This document shows, one piece after another, positions 11,904-24,230 of a stretch of DNA of 64,000 bases (the stretch's first letter is position 1; the number at the start of each line of letters is the position of its first letter). Under the pieces are notes generated by a model that did not search any database, was not told the origin of the DNA, and saw only the letters and a program-made list of their open reading frames with translations. Origin of the DNA: Porites lobata (lineage: Eukaryota; Cnidaria; Anthozoa; Scleractinia; Poritidae); assembly GCA_942486035.1 (NCBI GenBank), contig CALNXK010000020.1, positions 518,501-582,500 of the forward strand, given 5' to 3'. A program made the position numbers and the translations under genes.

Positions 11904-14900
11904 TTAAACGCCTTTTATATCTGACCATGAAGGAATTTTCCGAGTCGACACTTAGCAGGGTTCGCAGAGTCTTGAAAAGTCCTTAAATTTCCCATAACAA
12001 TCTTGTTCTACTAACCAACTGTGTTCCTTTCTAACAATTTTACGAGCCTCAGTGCTTAATTAAGTGAAAACCTTTCCCAGCAACTATGAAACCTAGGAAA
12101 TGCCCAGAAAAAGAACAAGATAGGGAAAGAAAAAGAAAGCCTGATATTTAGCATCAGAAACGGAATTCTAAATATAAGCGGGCGGTGTTTTGGTAGAATT
12201 TTTCCCGTTGGCCAAAAAGTGACTTGTAAACTGCTCAGTGGACTAGCGCCAAAGGCGTTTTGCGGCAAAATCTCACGTGGCGAGATGGGTTAGAATATCT
12301 TCAATTTTTTCGTTTTTGTTCAGCTTTCTAATCCCTTTGCAGCGCCTACCACGAGAGTTCCATACATACGCGGAATTGAACTGAGTTTTATTTTCAGACG
12401 ATTCCAATACTCACTTAAGGGAGTATCCGTAATGCATATGGTCGTTCTTCAAACCGGAAGTATCGCTGCATTTTGCAGTTCACCGCTGTTTACACGAACC
12501 AATCAGCTTTAGTGATGGTCGCTTCGATAACCATGGAGATAAGAGGGAGCTAGTTTCTGGTTCTTTTCTTTTAACCTACGAATATTTCCGAATAGGCAGA
12601 ATAGGCCGAGTTCCAAAAACCCTCACTTTCAAAATGAGGCCAATTGCACAACCTTTCTTGTAAAAATGAGTTTTATTTGCATGAGCATGAAAAATAATTT
12701 CCATATCAAAGGCTGGAGAACTTAACCTCGTTTTGATACAGACCCGGAGGAACTCTATTGTCGTTTTTCCGAGAAATCGCATTGACTCGATGCGACAATT
12801 CGTAGAAATTAAGGAAACATAATGAAAATACCGTTTAAACTCTTTACATTCTCTCTGTTGGGATATATTTTCTGATCTCGTTATTCGTTCTTTGTAGACT
12901 CGTTTCCGGAAAAAGGTGTGAAATGTAATTTGATTGGCTCGATGTTTGTTAGTGCTGGTTCGACTGGTCTTCAAGGAAAACAAAGGTAAGTAGAAATTAA
13001 TGTATACAGTCACCTGAAAATCGGTGAGTTGCATGAATAATTTTCAAGATCTCTATAAGGAGTTACAGGGACAGTTTTCGACACTTCTATTTATGCTGTA
13101 TTTTTTTAATTGGCTTTATTTAACGTTACCACCTATTTAGTAAGCTTAAAATATCTAAAATCCGGAATCATTTGACTTGTACGACACAGCGACAATCACA
13201 TGAAATGATCCTCACTCAGTGGGGAATCTTTTGCTCCAAAACAGCGTTTTAGATGTATTAAAATAGACAGCAATTATTTAAGGACTGACTGGGTTCATAT
13301 AGTAGTAAAAACTTGTCACACGCGTACGTTTCTATAGCTGATGCAAGAGGAAATTCCCTTGTGGGAAATTTGATCGCAAGAGCGCTACATAAAAAGAGCA
13401 AAATCTCTAACGAGGAAATCAGTGTGTGAATTGCTAATATTCCAAAAATATCTTGATGAATCATTTTACTAAGCTGTGATTGTTACTTCAAGCTTTTACC
13501 CCTTTAAACTGAACTTGTCTTCTCTACTCTGATGACACATTTTACCAGTATATCACCAGCCTTTGCAAACCTGACTACCGCCAGGTTTACAGGTCACACA
13601 GCTATCCAGTCGGAATCCGGTTACTAAGGACACCGTAGGGACATGCCATAGTGTCCGTATTATCCGGGTGTCCGTACATGAAAGCGGGCACTTAGAAAAA
13701 AAAATTCACGGACTTGTGATGAATTGATGTCAAGACTCAAACAGAATTTTTAAATTTTTTACCACTCGGGAAATTTTTCCTTCCTCCGGATCACTCCAAG
13801 CAAACTAGTTTCCTTTCCAAGCCAAAGAGTGTACTGAAATTTACCTCTTTTCATCCAATTTTCATATGCTTTTACACAGTTTTGAAATCCTCTGTCTTAA
13901 AGAGAGAGATGAGAGTGGAACCTTCTGGAATTAAGAGAAAACATCAGCTTCGACTTACAGGGTTACCACTAACACGCGCCCTCGAAGGGTTTTTTTCTGT
14001 CTGTTGAAACCTCAGTTTTCGTGGACGTCAATCAGCTGTTTCCATGGTTTTCTCACGCGCTCTGAGAAGGTTCCCTCGCTGCTGAATGAAGGGCGAAAAC
14101 TTTAAAGAATGATTTCGAATGACGACAGCGTTTTTGATTATTTCATTGAGATGAAGGATTACATTCTTAAAACAACGAGGTCTCTGCGAGCTGAGTGAAA
14201 TAGCCGAAACACTCTTTATAGTTTACGTAAAGGCTTTCAGGTTGTTTTAAAATTTATTTGATTGTATGGAAACACAGGAGCCGTGGACGATTTGCCAAGG
14301 AGTAGAAATTCAAAGAAACGAAAGACATTACACACCGACAAGGGAAAGAAGTTTCTTCTGAATGGAGGCTGATTTCGAAAATGAATTTCTACTTCATTTT
14401 TCATGTTATCGAATAGAATCTAAGTACCAAGAATTCAGAGGAGCTACGAGCGTGTATTGAGAAAGCTTGTGCATATGTGGTTGTATTAAACTTAATACAG
14501 TGTGTAAATAAATCGATAATTTGAATTTCCTCCGACAAACACTCGACAAATTCGTAGTGCTGGTAATCTTGACATGAGGTGCCAGATCCTGTAGCAAAAT
14601 ACTGCAAAAACGGCTTAAACGCCGACATTTTCCTCCGAGTGCTCGAGAAACGGGGATAGAATCTTTTCTTAGCCAACGCGTGAAAACCATGGTAATGGTT
14701 GATTGACGTCCACCGAACCGCAAGTTTGAATAGAAAACAAACATCTTTCAGGGCGGTAGTGGTAACCTTTGTAATACATTCTGACAATGTACCTCGATTC
14801 CTGGCATTTTTTCTCCGGCTTGTCAAATATATAAACGCCAAATTCAATCAAGCTGTTCACTTGCCTCCCAATGTCTGAGTAAGGGTCATTTTATACAATT

Positions 14901-16062
14901 TTTATTGAAAATACCTAGCGTTTCTGTCTGGATTGAATCCCCTGGCTAATTCTTTACAGCCAGCTAGCACTGACCAAATATAGAAGATGCGGGAAATATA
15001 CTATCGGTACGATGGTATATTGCCAAAGTACAATAATTGACGTCACGAAGGACAGCTGAGAGGCAGTCTAGTTGTTTTGGTATAAGTGAAGAACTCAAGA
15101 AAATCATGGGCGAAAGAATTCACAGCTATCTGAAGACAGAATAGCCCAATTACTGACTAAAAATGCTAGCAACAAACACGAGAGTACACAAAAGAATACT
15201 GGATCAATGTCATTTCCTTCCGAGTAGTATCTGCAACTTCCATCATATTCTCAAAATATCTTCCCGAGAAACAGGCAAATGTCTCAACGAAAGTTTACGG
15301 AGAGGAAAGGACATTAAGAACTTAGAAATATTTTGGAGAGTTATGTAGATCTTGTTTCCAGGCGCGGCAGCCTAGCTGATTATTTCTGAGTGAAATAAAA
15401 AAGACAATGACATAAAAAATATTGTACATGGTGGATGTGTATAGAGTGTTTTCAGTCACGTGGCCTACATCTATGCAAATTTATTGGAACAAATTTATTG
15501 GATTGGTTCGGGACACCAATATGGCCGCCGATTCATTGCTTTGGAACACCAATATGGCCGCCGTGACGTCATGTGAAAACACTCTATAAAGGGTTTCGTT
15601 TCAATGATATCGTCTGTCTCACGATTGTCACATAGATATTGATCGCGACTCTTCGAGAACGTCAAAAAAACAATAGGTCTTATAATCAAAACAACAACTT
15701 TGCACGTGCATGACGATCGTTTGTACATTTCGTACCCGTTTTTGCACTACTACGACGTGAAAATGCCTAATTTCGCGTTTTATGAAGTACGTAAACAAGC
15801 AACGACGAAATGCTATTTCTCTTTCTGAACTTGGATATGGTCCCTAGGAATTCAACTCCAGGAGGGTTCGCCTACAATTGACAAAGTAAGTGGGTAGGAG
15901 TAATTGCGATAAAGACTGAAAGAACGCAAATTCACTTTTTAAGCGACGTTCTCTTTGCCGTCGCGTCGTTGAATCTTAAAGTCCCTAGTGTCGATTTACT
16001 GATTAAAACTATATGTATCACCGTGGTTGTTAGTGACTGGTGTATCAAGAACCTCGCTAATG
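11904..16062. other. No gene recognised
   Basis: Two longish minus-strand frames (12576-13034 and 14401-14847) have no domain, splice or composition support. A short paired motif ACACCAATATGGCCGCCG occurs twice at about 15510-15565 and belongs to a dispersed repeat. The rest is featureless. Confidence 0.4.
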
Positions 16063-16336
16063 CAGAGGCGGATCCAGGATTTTTCGTAGGAGGGGGTGCA
16101 CTACTAAGGAATGGCGTAATTGACTGGTGACGTAAACAAGTTTTAATAGCGAATACGAAGAAGAAGGCTTTCGACTAGGCAATAACATAATGTGAACTGC
16201 TGAGAATACATATCAAATGATAAAGCAGATTTTGTATAACTGTGAAGCAGACTGCACAGTGTTAATTAGAAAGCCGCAGGTCATTTCAGGGGGGGGGGTG
16301 CCCACCCCCTGCACCCTCCCCCTAGATCCGCCTCTG
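16063..16336. mobile_element. hAT-like MITE, 274 bp, 5-bp target duplication
   Basis: Ends CAGAGGCGGATCCAG and CTAGATCCGCCTCTG are inverted repeats. The element is flanked by direct TAATG repeats (16058-16062 and 16337-16341). CAG...CTG ends with a 5-bp duplication fit hAT-type elements. No transposase inside. Confidence 0.75.
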
Positions 16337-16924
16337 TAATGATTGGTGGGTTTCCTATTAAGCATTGTTGGTATTGTCAGAGGAGGAAACTGATCCCTCA
16401 GCGGTCCGTTGTGGTAACGATCGGCTGCTATGCTGTCTGATCGTAGGTATCCACGCTTCAGGAATCTCAATTCCACTGTCCCCGTTGATGTTGGTAAGGT
16501 GAAGTCTTAAGTGAATGGCCTCTTTAACTCTACGAGAGTAACAGTGAGGGTCTCGGTCAATAAACGTAACCTCGTCCCAGAGCGGATAATGCCCGGTCTT
16601 ATTGGCGTGTTCAGAAAAGTTTGAGTTCGCGAAAGCCGATATCCCCTGTCGTGCACGGTTATCCTAAGACGAAATAGCTGAATATCTAACTAACTGAACG
16701 AAAGAAATGCAAGAATACGCAAAATACTCGCTCAAAGTATGACTCTATCTACTTTCTAAGGAGTATCTGCAAGGATGCAAGGAAAAACATCTGTTTATAT
16801 TCTGAAACCACGCCGAGAAATAGGCCAAAGTTTTATTAAACAAGAAAATATACCAGAAGACAAGCTTGTTAAGAACATAGAAATATTTTGAATGAATGCT
16901 AAAACTGTTATTGAATTTGGCTTT

Positions 16925-17035
16925 CGTATGAAGAACTATGCAGATTTCGGAGGTTGTTATCTACCTCGGGCTTCGGATAATACCCCATATACCCTCCTTG
17001 ATCTCCAAAATTCTTCGTATCATACTCAGCCGCAT
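16925..17035. repeat. Hairpin repeat with GAAGAAnTnTGnAGATnT arms
   Basis: AAGAACTATGCAGATTTCGG at the left pairs imperfectly with CTCCAAAATTCTTCGTATC at the right. The palindrome at 40747-40830 and a half copy near 37590-37630 are the same family. A short fold-back element is likely. Confidence 0.45.
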
Positions 17036-17360
17036 TAATAATTGAGAATTGCCTTTGACTCGCTTGTGAATTAACATTTATTAAATTAACGCAAATGGGG
17101 TGGTAAAATCTCTCAAAATGGCGGAAATAAACGCAAACGCGAGGCTTATACTTCCGGATGAATAAGTCTTAATTGACATTATTTCAGTTCAGTACTTAAA
17201 AGCTCAAGATTGTTATCAGTACGTAATTACGCTGAGTTTCATACTGCAACTTTTCAAAGGAAAGCAGAGGAGGGTATCCTGTTAAAGGATGAATCTTTTG
17301 TTAATGTTGACTGAAAAACATCATCCTTGCTCCAGGACTTTCAGGTTTGACCGCTCTTGC

Positions 17361-17759
17361 CAGGGGCAGCCAACGAGAATATAGTTCAAAACCACTTAAA
17401 CATAGCATTGTTAAACGTATTTTAGTATTTAAACGGTAAATATAGGCATATTTTTATCCCCTAAAAATTTTTCATCTGTTCGGATTTCCTAGCTGAAAGT
17501 CTAGTGATCCGAAAATTATAGGGATCAAAACTTACCTTTTCGAAAATTTCAGCCAGAAAAAAGGCTCCCGAAAATTCTAGGTGACCTTTTTAGGGTGAAA
17601 ATCCGTTAAAAATAGGCAATTATACCATTTTTTAGATGTTCGAAAATCCTAGGAGAGGCAGGCAAGCAAGAAATTTTACAACAAATGTTTCGAAAATTCT
17701 AGATCTCAAATCGTCTTCCGAACAGATATTCTTCCGAAAATTGTGGTTGAGTGCCCCTG
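17361..17759. mobile_element. hAT-like MITE with CAGGGGCAcCCAACG ends, copy 1
   Basis: Starts CAGGGGCAGCCAACGAGA and ends TTGAGTGCCCCTG. Flanked by direct TCTTGC repeats (17355-17360 and 17760-17765), a 6-bp target duplication. The internal sequence holds repeated CGAAAATT-type segments. Copies of the same family lie at 17888 and 59362; an element with the same ends but different interior lies at 32599. Confidence 0.75.
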
Positions 17760-17887
17760 TCTTGCGTCCTTGAAGCAAAAATATGGTCTGTTCTGCAGTG
17801 CACGCACAATGCCATATAATTTAAAATTTTTACGTCATACAAAGAAACTTTATGTCAGTTAAAACTTCGATATCATGCAGAGAAACT

Positions 17888-18286
17888 CAGGGGCACCCAA
17901 CGAGAATATAGTTCAAAACCACTTAAACATATCATTGTTGAACTTATTTTAGTATTTAAACGGTAGATATGGGCATATTTTTATCTCCTAAAAATTTTTC
18001 ATCTGTTCGGATTTCCTATCTGAAAGTGTAGTGATCCGAAAATTATAGGGATCGAAACTTACCATTTCGAAAATTTCTGCCAGAAAAAAGGCTTGCGAAA
18101 ACTCTGGGTGACCTTTTTAGGGTAAAAATCCGTTAAAAATGGGCAATTATACCATTTTTGGGATGTTCGAAAATCCTAGCAGAGGCAGGCAAGCAAGAAA
18201 TTTTACAAAAAATATTCCAAAAATTCTAGATCTCAAATCGTCTTCCGAAGAGATATTTTCCAAAAATCATCGTTGGGTGCCCCTGG
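17888..18286. mobile_element. hAT-like MITE, copy 2
   Basis: Starts CAGGGGCACCCAACGAGA and ends CGTTGGGTGCCCCTG. GAAACT flanks it at 17882-17887 and 18287-18292, with one extra G. It is about 90% like copy 1, sits only 128 bp away and has the same orientation, but the flanks differ. Two separate insertions are therefore more likely than a local duplication. Confidence 0.75.
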
Positions 18287-19994
18287 GAAACTTCATGAAC
18301 AGGATTGTAAATGCAGTGGTTTAGTTTGGATAACATTAAATTAGTGGTGCGGATTAGTGCCTTATTTTGTTGTAGAAATAATCATCGATTTAATGACTTT
18401 TTAATGCTTTTTTTACATATAAATGAAAGGAAAAAAATTAAATTACACAAAATAAACACATTTCGAAACTGAAAAGAATCTCAAAAGGCGAGGAAGTCTC
18501 AAGAAGCCATGAAGGCTTATAGGAGAGACTTACTCTTTACATAGATTTAGTTATTATTATAGTCATTTTAAATTAAATATATACTTATGTAAAAATTTTA
18601 GGCTCGAAGTAAATTTGCACAAATATGTAACAATTTGGGGTAATCACCTATATCATGACATGTGTGTAATTATCTATTCGGATGGTGCACATTGATAAAA
18701 ACATTCCTTTCACACTCCGTTCATGTCGATGCGTTTCTCTACCAAAAAAGGCAAATGAAGGAAACTGAGGGGTAAATAACAAAAACAAAACAAATTTAAA
18801 GATTTCAATGTTCAAAACGTACAAGTCAAACCAAAAAACCATAGTTAACTGAACATACCCCGGCACGGTTACTGCGCACGTCTATGGTACATTGTATGTC
18901 CTCATACACCAATTCGCTACCCTCGCTAGGGGACCATCAGCTGACCGCAAAGCCTGAGGACTTTAGATATGATTCCTCTTCACTCTGGCTGGCGTTGTAA
19001 ACAACACGAAAACAATATTTTATGTTGTACACTTTTTCACAGGAGACCAGAGCTTCTCTCGTATAAATGCCTCTTGACTACTAGCAGAGGGATGCAAGAA
19101 CTCATCCCAATTGTAAGCTGAGCCGTTTTCAGTTCTCACGACTAGAACTTGTTCTTCTCTAATTAGTTGAACTCATACCGACCCTATACAGCCCTCTTTA
19201 TCAGTAGCCTTAATAAGCGCATACATTTGTTTTGGGAGATTATCCTCATGCCTCACGGATCCATTCCCGGAAACCCTGTTTTTGAAGGCATTAATGTTTC
19301 ACTTTTAAACTGCCCCTAATTTCCACTGAGCTTTCACGAATTTTATGCTGACGCCCGAATTGTCGATGTAAGTTGATATAGATATTTTTCTGCTTCATCT
19401 TAACGAAAGCGTGGCATATCAATAATCCGGATTTGCGTGGTAACGGTACTAGCGCGTTTGAGCAACCTGACGATGACGACGGCAGAAACGAGAAACCAAA
19501 AAACAGCGTTGCATCAAAACCTAATTGAAATGTGCTTCGGTTAGCATATCGTGATTCTCTACATGAAAGCGAAGCGACCGCGTGACCTTTAAACGTGACC
19601 ATGTAAATGTTAGTTAAATTACGACTTTTTAAAACACCTGTATGAGTGACGTTATATCGGTAAAATCAGACAATGAAATGAAATGTACCTGCAAATGATT
19701 GAGATCAGTGCAACACGGTGAAGAACGTATGCATCTGACGCAATACAACCCCAAACGTCGATCACTGTCAACAACAGTCCTAATCATGACTCGGCTACTA
19801 TTCCGATTAATATTTTTTGAGTTGGCATTTTCACACTTCGCCCCTCTAAAGGGCCATATTGTTCGTAGTCTTAAGTGGACGCATTTGCAGAACTTTTAAT
19901 TAAAAACACTCTTAATGACCTAAAACAATTTCAAAAAAAGCTCAGAGTTTCAGTCACCTGGAATGAATGATTTTCCACTAATCGGATACTCATG
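18287..19994. other. No gene recognised
   Basis: A minus-strand frame at 19291-19602 lacks domain support. A fragment at 19755-19790 (ATCACTGTCAACAACAGTCC) resembles the retroelement tail at about 60535-60560. Otherwise featureless. Confidence 0.4.
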
Positions 19995-21146
19995 TTTTGC
20001 GCACAGGATTTTGGGATCGCCAGGGGGCTGGCGTGGAGTTGTTTCTCCGTTAAAAGCAGTGTCTTTGGGCATAGAATGCCGCACTTTGCCGTGATTTTAT
20101 GAGAAACGGAGGTGACTAATGTTGGTGCGTTGAAATTTCAAGTTTCTGTGTGATTAATGCGACAAATTCTCCTTGCGTGAGGTTGAGTGTGAAATTTATG
20201 TTTACTGAATTTACACAGTGATCTACATGAAGAAAAGGTCTCGAAATATATAGTGCAAATTTAGGTATACATGTAGGGTGATTGGCTCATTTAAGCTTTT
20301 TAGTTTTTAGTGTGGTGATATTTACAACGAGTGTAACTACGCTCGGCCGCGATCTGCTCTGTGCGGGTTATGACGCTGAACAATTGTAGGACGTGGCCAT
20401 AAAAATAAAAATCCTCCTTTACTTTGGTATAAACAAAGTAACATCTACGAAATATTTCATGGAAAGTACATAGTATTTAACCATTAGTAGATGAGGCAGA
20501 AATCGTACGAACGAGTAAGATTTCTGATACAAAAGCAGTGAGTGTGTAAATAAAAACCAAGTTGATGTGCGAAATTCAGAGATTCTATATCTTGCCTCAA
20601 AATGATCGGAAAAGGCATTAGAACTCATTGGTGCTCTGGATCATGACAAAACATTCCCTTGTGTTTTTTTGGCTAGAAGGAATCAATATACCAATGTGGG
20701 GAAGATGTTTTTGCTTTTAAAGTTAATACATATCAAATTCGACAATACATACGTAAGCTTACCTTCGATCGTTGTCACAAACTTACACTCGTTGTAAATA
20801 TCAGCACATGTACTTACAACTGGAAAGGCTTAATAAATGAGTCCACATTCCCCGCTCATTTATACCTGGTAAGTTAGTACCATATTTCGAGACCATTCAG
20901 TATATTTCACAGTCGACCTTTCGCAAGGAGTGTTTATCGATAGATTTCATCACATTGATCCCACAAAAACTTACAATCAACGCACCAACATAAGTCACCG
21001 GCGCTTCTTATAAAAACACGGCAAAATGCGGCATTCTCTGTCCAAAGACACTGCTTTTAAGCGGAGAAACAGCTCCACGCCATGCATTTCTTTGTAGCAA
21101 CTTGCAATGTTTGCCCCTTGGCGATCCCATAATCCTGTGTGCATAA
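19995..21146. repeat. Long inverted repeat (fold-back element), arms about 350 bp
   Basis: The left arm (about 19995-20338) and right arm (about 20778-21146) are diverged reverse complements. They share CACAGGATT.TGGGATCGCC at the outer ends and TTTACAACGAGTGTAA at the inner ends. The 440-bp centre has no recognisable gene. A fold-back transposon or an inverted pair of one repeat is the likely explanation. Confidence 0.6.
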
Positions 21147-21189
21147 CTAAGTCTCCGATTACTGGAAACATTAAGATGCGTGTCACGCT

Positions 21190-22445
21190 CGACCTTACGC
21201 AGTATTTCGCAATTCAGTACATAGCCTCCGACGCGGTCAAGTTCGTCTGTTCTTACAGCTTCAGTTTCTTACGAAACCTTACTTGGATAATGGATTTACC
21301 ATCAACGAGTATTTCTGATAATGCTTGCGATATTTCTGATAATTGCTGATACAGTTACCAACGAGAAAGCGCCAAACTGATTTGAGGGGATTCCCATATG
21401 GATGAGCACTAGTCGAGCCGACGTGTAACGTGAGGTAATCCGAGCTTTGGTAGTCTCCTTCCCAGCCGCTTGGGCTGAGTCCCGAGCTGCTGCGAAGGGG
21501 ACTAGGGCTTTGGGCGTTCATACGAGTTATGCCAAACTAGATCAGGATGATCTACATGTACTGTCACAAGATGTGTTTTTGCTTGTTTTGAAAATACTTC
21601 GGTTTTTAGTCACTGATTTGAACCGTATTTATTGTTCATGGCCCAGCCCCGGCTTTAAAAAAACTTGAAATGCAACTAGCAAATCAGTTTTACGTAGTTT
21701 TTGATAAGTGCTCAATAAATGGACATGTAGAACAGTCATTGGGTCCGGACAATCAGCGAACCATGCGAGCTATGGGAAAAAATAGAGTTTTATGAAATTG
21801 TGAATACATGAAAAATGTTTCGTGCTTAGTTTCGAGGTTTTGCTGATGGGTGATTTGCAGAATTACGCAGTATTCAGTGAGTATTGATCGACTCTGACTG
21901 ATTAGGGTTAAGCGCCCATTTTACTGACTAGAGTTAATCCGTAAAGCACTCGCTTTACGGATTAGGTCTAAGCGCTGTTTAGGAATAGAGACTTTTCAGT
22001 TTTAAGGATTAGGGTTAAGCGCTTTTTGGCGTTAAAAACTCATTTACAAAGGTTAGCTTTCGGTTATTTTTTTCGTATTACTTCTTTTTCGATTTTTCTT
22101 TCGCGTGGCTCACATGGCTCGCACTGTGTCCTAACTCCAGTCATTTATCGATTGGGTAACGCTATCTATAAGGACACTAGCTATCTGTTTACCACGTGTG
22201 TCGCACGAGGCTGCACAAAAAGCCGTGTTTAAACACTTTGTCCGGCTCACGTCTTTTAGGAATGCTTAAAAAAAGTTAGAAGTTAACATTTTTAAGAGTA
22301 TTTAAAAATACTCCAAAGGAGGTATTACAGAGCGTTTGGGTGGCAGAGCTACGTGCATGATGCAAAGGATCTGCTACAGCTAACTATAACTATAGCTAGT
22401 AAACTACGAAGTCTATAACTTGAACGGCTACTTTCTCTCTGGCGG
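21190..22445 (+). repeat. Duplicated block upstream of copy B (paralogue at 57415-58411)
   Basis: Sequence from CGCAGTATTTCGCAATT through GGATGATCTACATGTAC to ACTTGAACGGCTACTTTC aligns with 57415-58411 at high identity in the same orientation. Each block lies a few kb upstream of a RCHY1-like copy (B and D), so the duplicated unit probably extends this far 5'. It could hold promoter or 5' untranslated sequence, but no coding exon is visible. Confidence 0.65.
21741..22137. mobile_element. 397-bp insertion with 8-bp target duplication
   Basis: CAGTCATT occurs directly before (21733-21740) and at the end (22138-22145). The paralogous block at 58140-58160 has a single copy, giving an empty site. 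Ends GGGTCCGGACA and TGTCCTAACTC are imperfect inverted repeats. An 8-bp duplication fits hAT elements. Inside are degenerate GATTAGGGTTAAGCGC repeats. Confidence 0.7.
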
Positions 22446-23598
22446 CTTTAATCCGGGCTTTCATCTTAATGCATTTCAGTCAATTCCAGCTGCACCCAAC
22501 CCTCCTCCGACTACTACGGGGCATTTGCAAATTTTGCGCTGCCCAGGGACCGGGCATTTGCCCGGTTTGTCGATAGCGAGCTCAAAATCCACTAGTGCTC
22601 GGTCTTCATTGGCCGTCGCCGCTCGACTTCCGATCACAATACCGTGACCTATTATGCAATGTAAATTTGGAATCCGCAAGTCTGAAGGACTAGGCAATCT
22701 ATTTGTGCCTTGGTCGTATAAAACCATAGACGAAAAAAAGGCCGTGCACAGTTTGTTATTTGGGAGTTTGTTTTGCAAAGCGGTAGTCGGAGTTTAGAAG
22801 CTTTCTTGGATCAGAAAGACTTGTGTGCGGTATGAAGGTCTATGAGAGGGCAAGTCATAAAGTGATCGCGCGTGAGTACATTTGAGATCCATCCTGCAAA
22901 GTGGGGTAACTAATAATTTTTGATTGTAGTAAGTATGATAGTCTGTTAGAGAAGTATGTTTTGTTGACTCACCTAATTATGATTTTATTCTAATAAGATG
23001 ACTTAATCTGCTAAAATAATGTGCGTTTGTTGTAGACCGTGTTTTAAGGTCCTTTGTGACAAGACATGCCAATCATGGAAAGCACGTGCGACGGTGCGAG
23101 CCGATCGAGGTTGATTACAGTAGTGCATACAGCCGATCTCGTTTCCCTTCAATGCAAACCATATGTTCAAATTGGATGGAACCTAACACGCATAATTTGT
23201 AACATTACTTTTCAGTGGAGCAATGGCACAATTCTGAATCGAGGACGTCGCAGAGAAGCTCTGTAGCGTCAAAATTATCGTGTTTAAATAGTATTCATAT
23301 TCATGAATTCAAAACGAAGCAAAAAAGAAAAGATTTACACAATTATGACACAAGAGTTACCTGATTAGACTCCATCGCTTTATATGGGTCTCATATGAGT
23401 GGGTGTCATGACTGATTGCACAATTTCATTATCTTCTTTCGCAGCTTTTACATCTAAATGAAAGACAGCAAAAAAGGTTCGCTCCAACGAACAAAACATT
23501 TCGTAAAACTGGAATTCATGTCCAGGCATTTTCTTGGGAAAAAAATGAAATTGTCATATCCAACGCTGTTACTCGTGTTCTATTTTACTATTGACCAG
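22446..23598. other. No gene recognised
   Basis: Short frames only; nothing supported. Confidence 0.4.
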
Positions 23599-23776
23599 TA
23601 GATTCCATGTTGCCGTTCGTGTGTTGAGTAATAGATCACGGATGACGTCAAAATGTGGTAAAAACAATGAAGTGGCACACGAACCGCAGGCGAGACTGTG
23701 TCACTTATGTTTTTACCACATTTTGACGTCCTCTGTGATCTATTACTGAACAGACCCACGGTAACATGCAATCTAT
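23599..23776. mobile_element. Short fold-back MITE
   Basis: GTAATAGATCAC plus GACGTCAAAATGTGGTAAAA on the left is mirrored by TTTTACCACATTTTGACGTC plus GTGATCTATTAC on the right. Arms extend outward through TAGATTCCATGTTGCCG and its diverged complement. The central loop is about 45 bp. Confidence 0.7.
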
Positions 23777-24038
23777 TTGTTTTATACAATGATCAGAAAA
23801 GAAAAAAGACCGATACACATACCTGCCTCGTACCGCTTGACTGGTCGAGGATTTGCGCTAGTTTAGGCATTTTTTAAGTCCCAAGCGCTACTTTTCGTCT
23901 CTGTTTCTTCTTTTTCTTTATCTTAATTATATAGTTACTATTTACTTACCAATTTAAGTCTCCACTCTCAACAGAGTATTGCAGACTGCTTTAAATAATT
24001 AAAATTACAACAACGAATACAACAATAACATAAAATTA

Positions 24039-24230
24039 CTAATCAATATGTAAGATTAGACACAGGGATTGCCTAAATGAACATGGCGAAGTAGATACTA
24101 TAATTTCTGGTGGGAGATTGTTCCACTGTGCAATTGTCCTAGGGTAAAAAGAGTTCTTATAATAATCACATGTACAACGTGGCTGTTCAAATCGATGACA
24201 GAGAGACGAGAGTCTGGTATTATACCTCAA
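24039..24230 (-). mobile_element. LINE ORF2 C-terminal fragment
   Basis: The minus-strand frame encodes DYYKNSFYPRTIAQWNNLPP, the typical end of the reverse-transcriptase protein in jockey/CR1-like non-LTR retrotransposons (pattern S-F-x-P-R-T-I-x-x-W-N-x-L-P). The reverse transcriptase itself is absent, so this is a 5'-truncated relic. Confidence 0.7.

Noticed and set aside
12576..13034. 152-codon minus-strand frame
   Set aside because: No domain, no coding-like conservation within the window, and non-coding-like composition.
14401..14847. 148-codon minus-strand frame overlapping a second frame
   Set aside because: Two overlapping frames with no recognisable motif; chance open stretch.
19291..19602. 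103-codon minus-strand frame with Ser-rich stretch
   Set aside because: No support beyond length.
21893..22025. Interstitial telomere array
   Set aside because: Only a few degenerate TTAGGG-containing units inside a mobile insertion; not an array.
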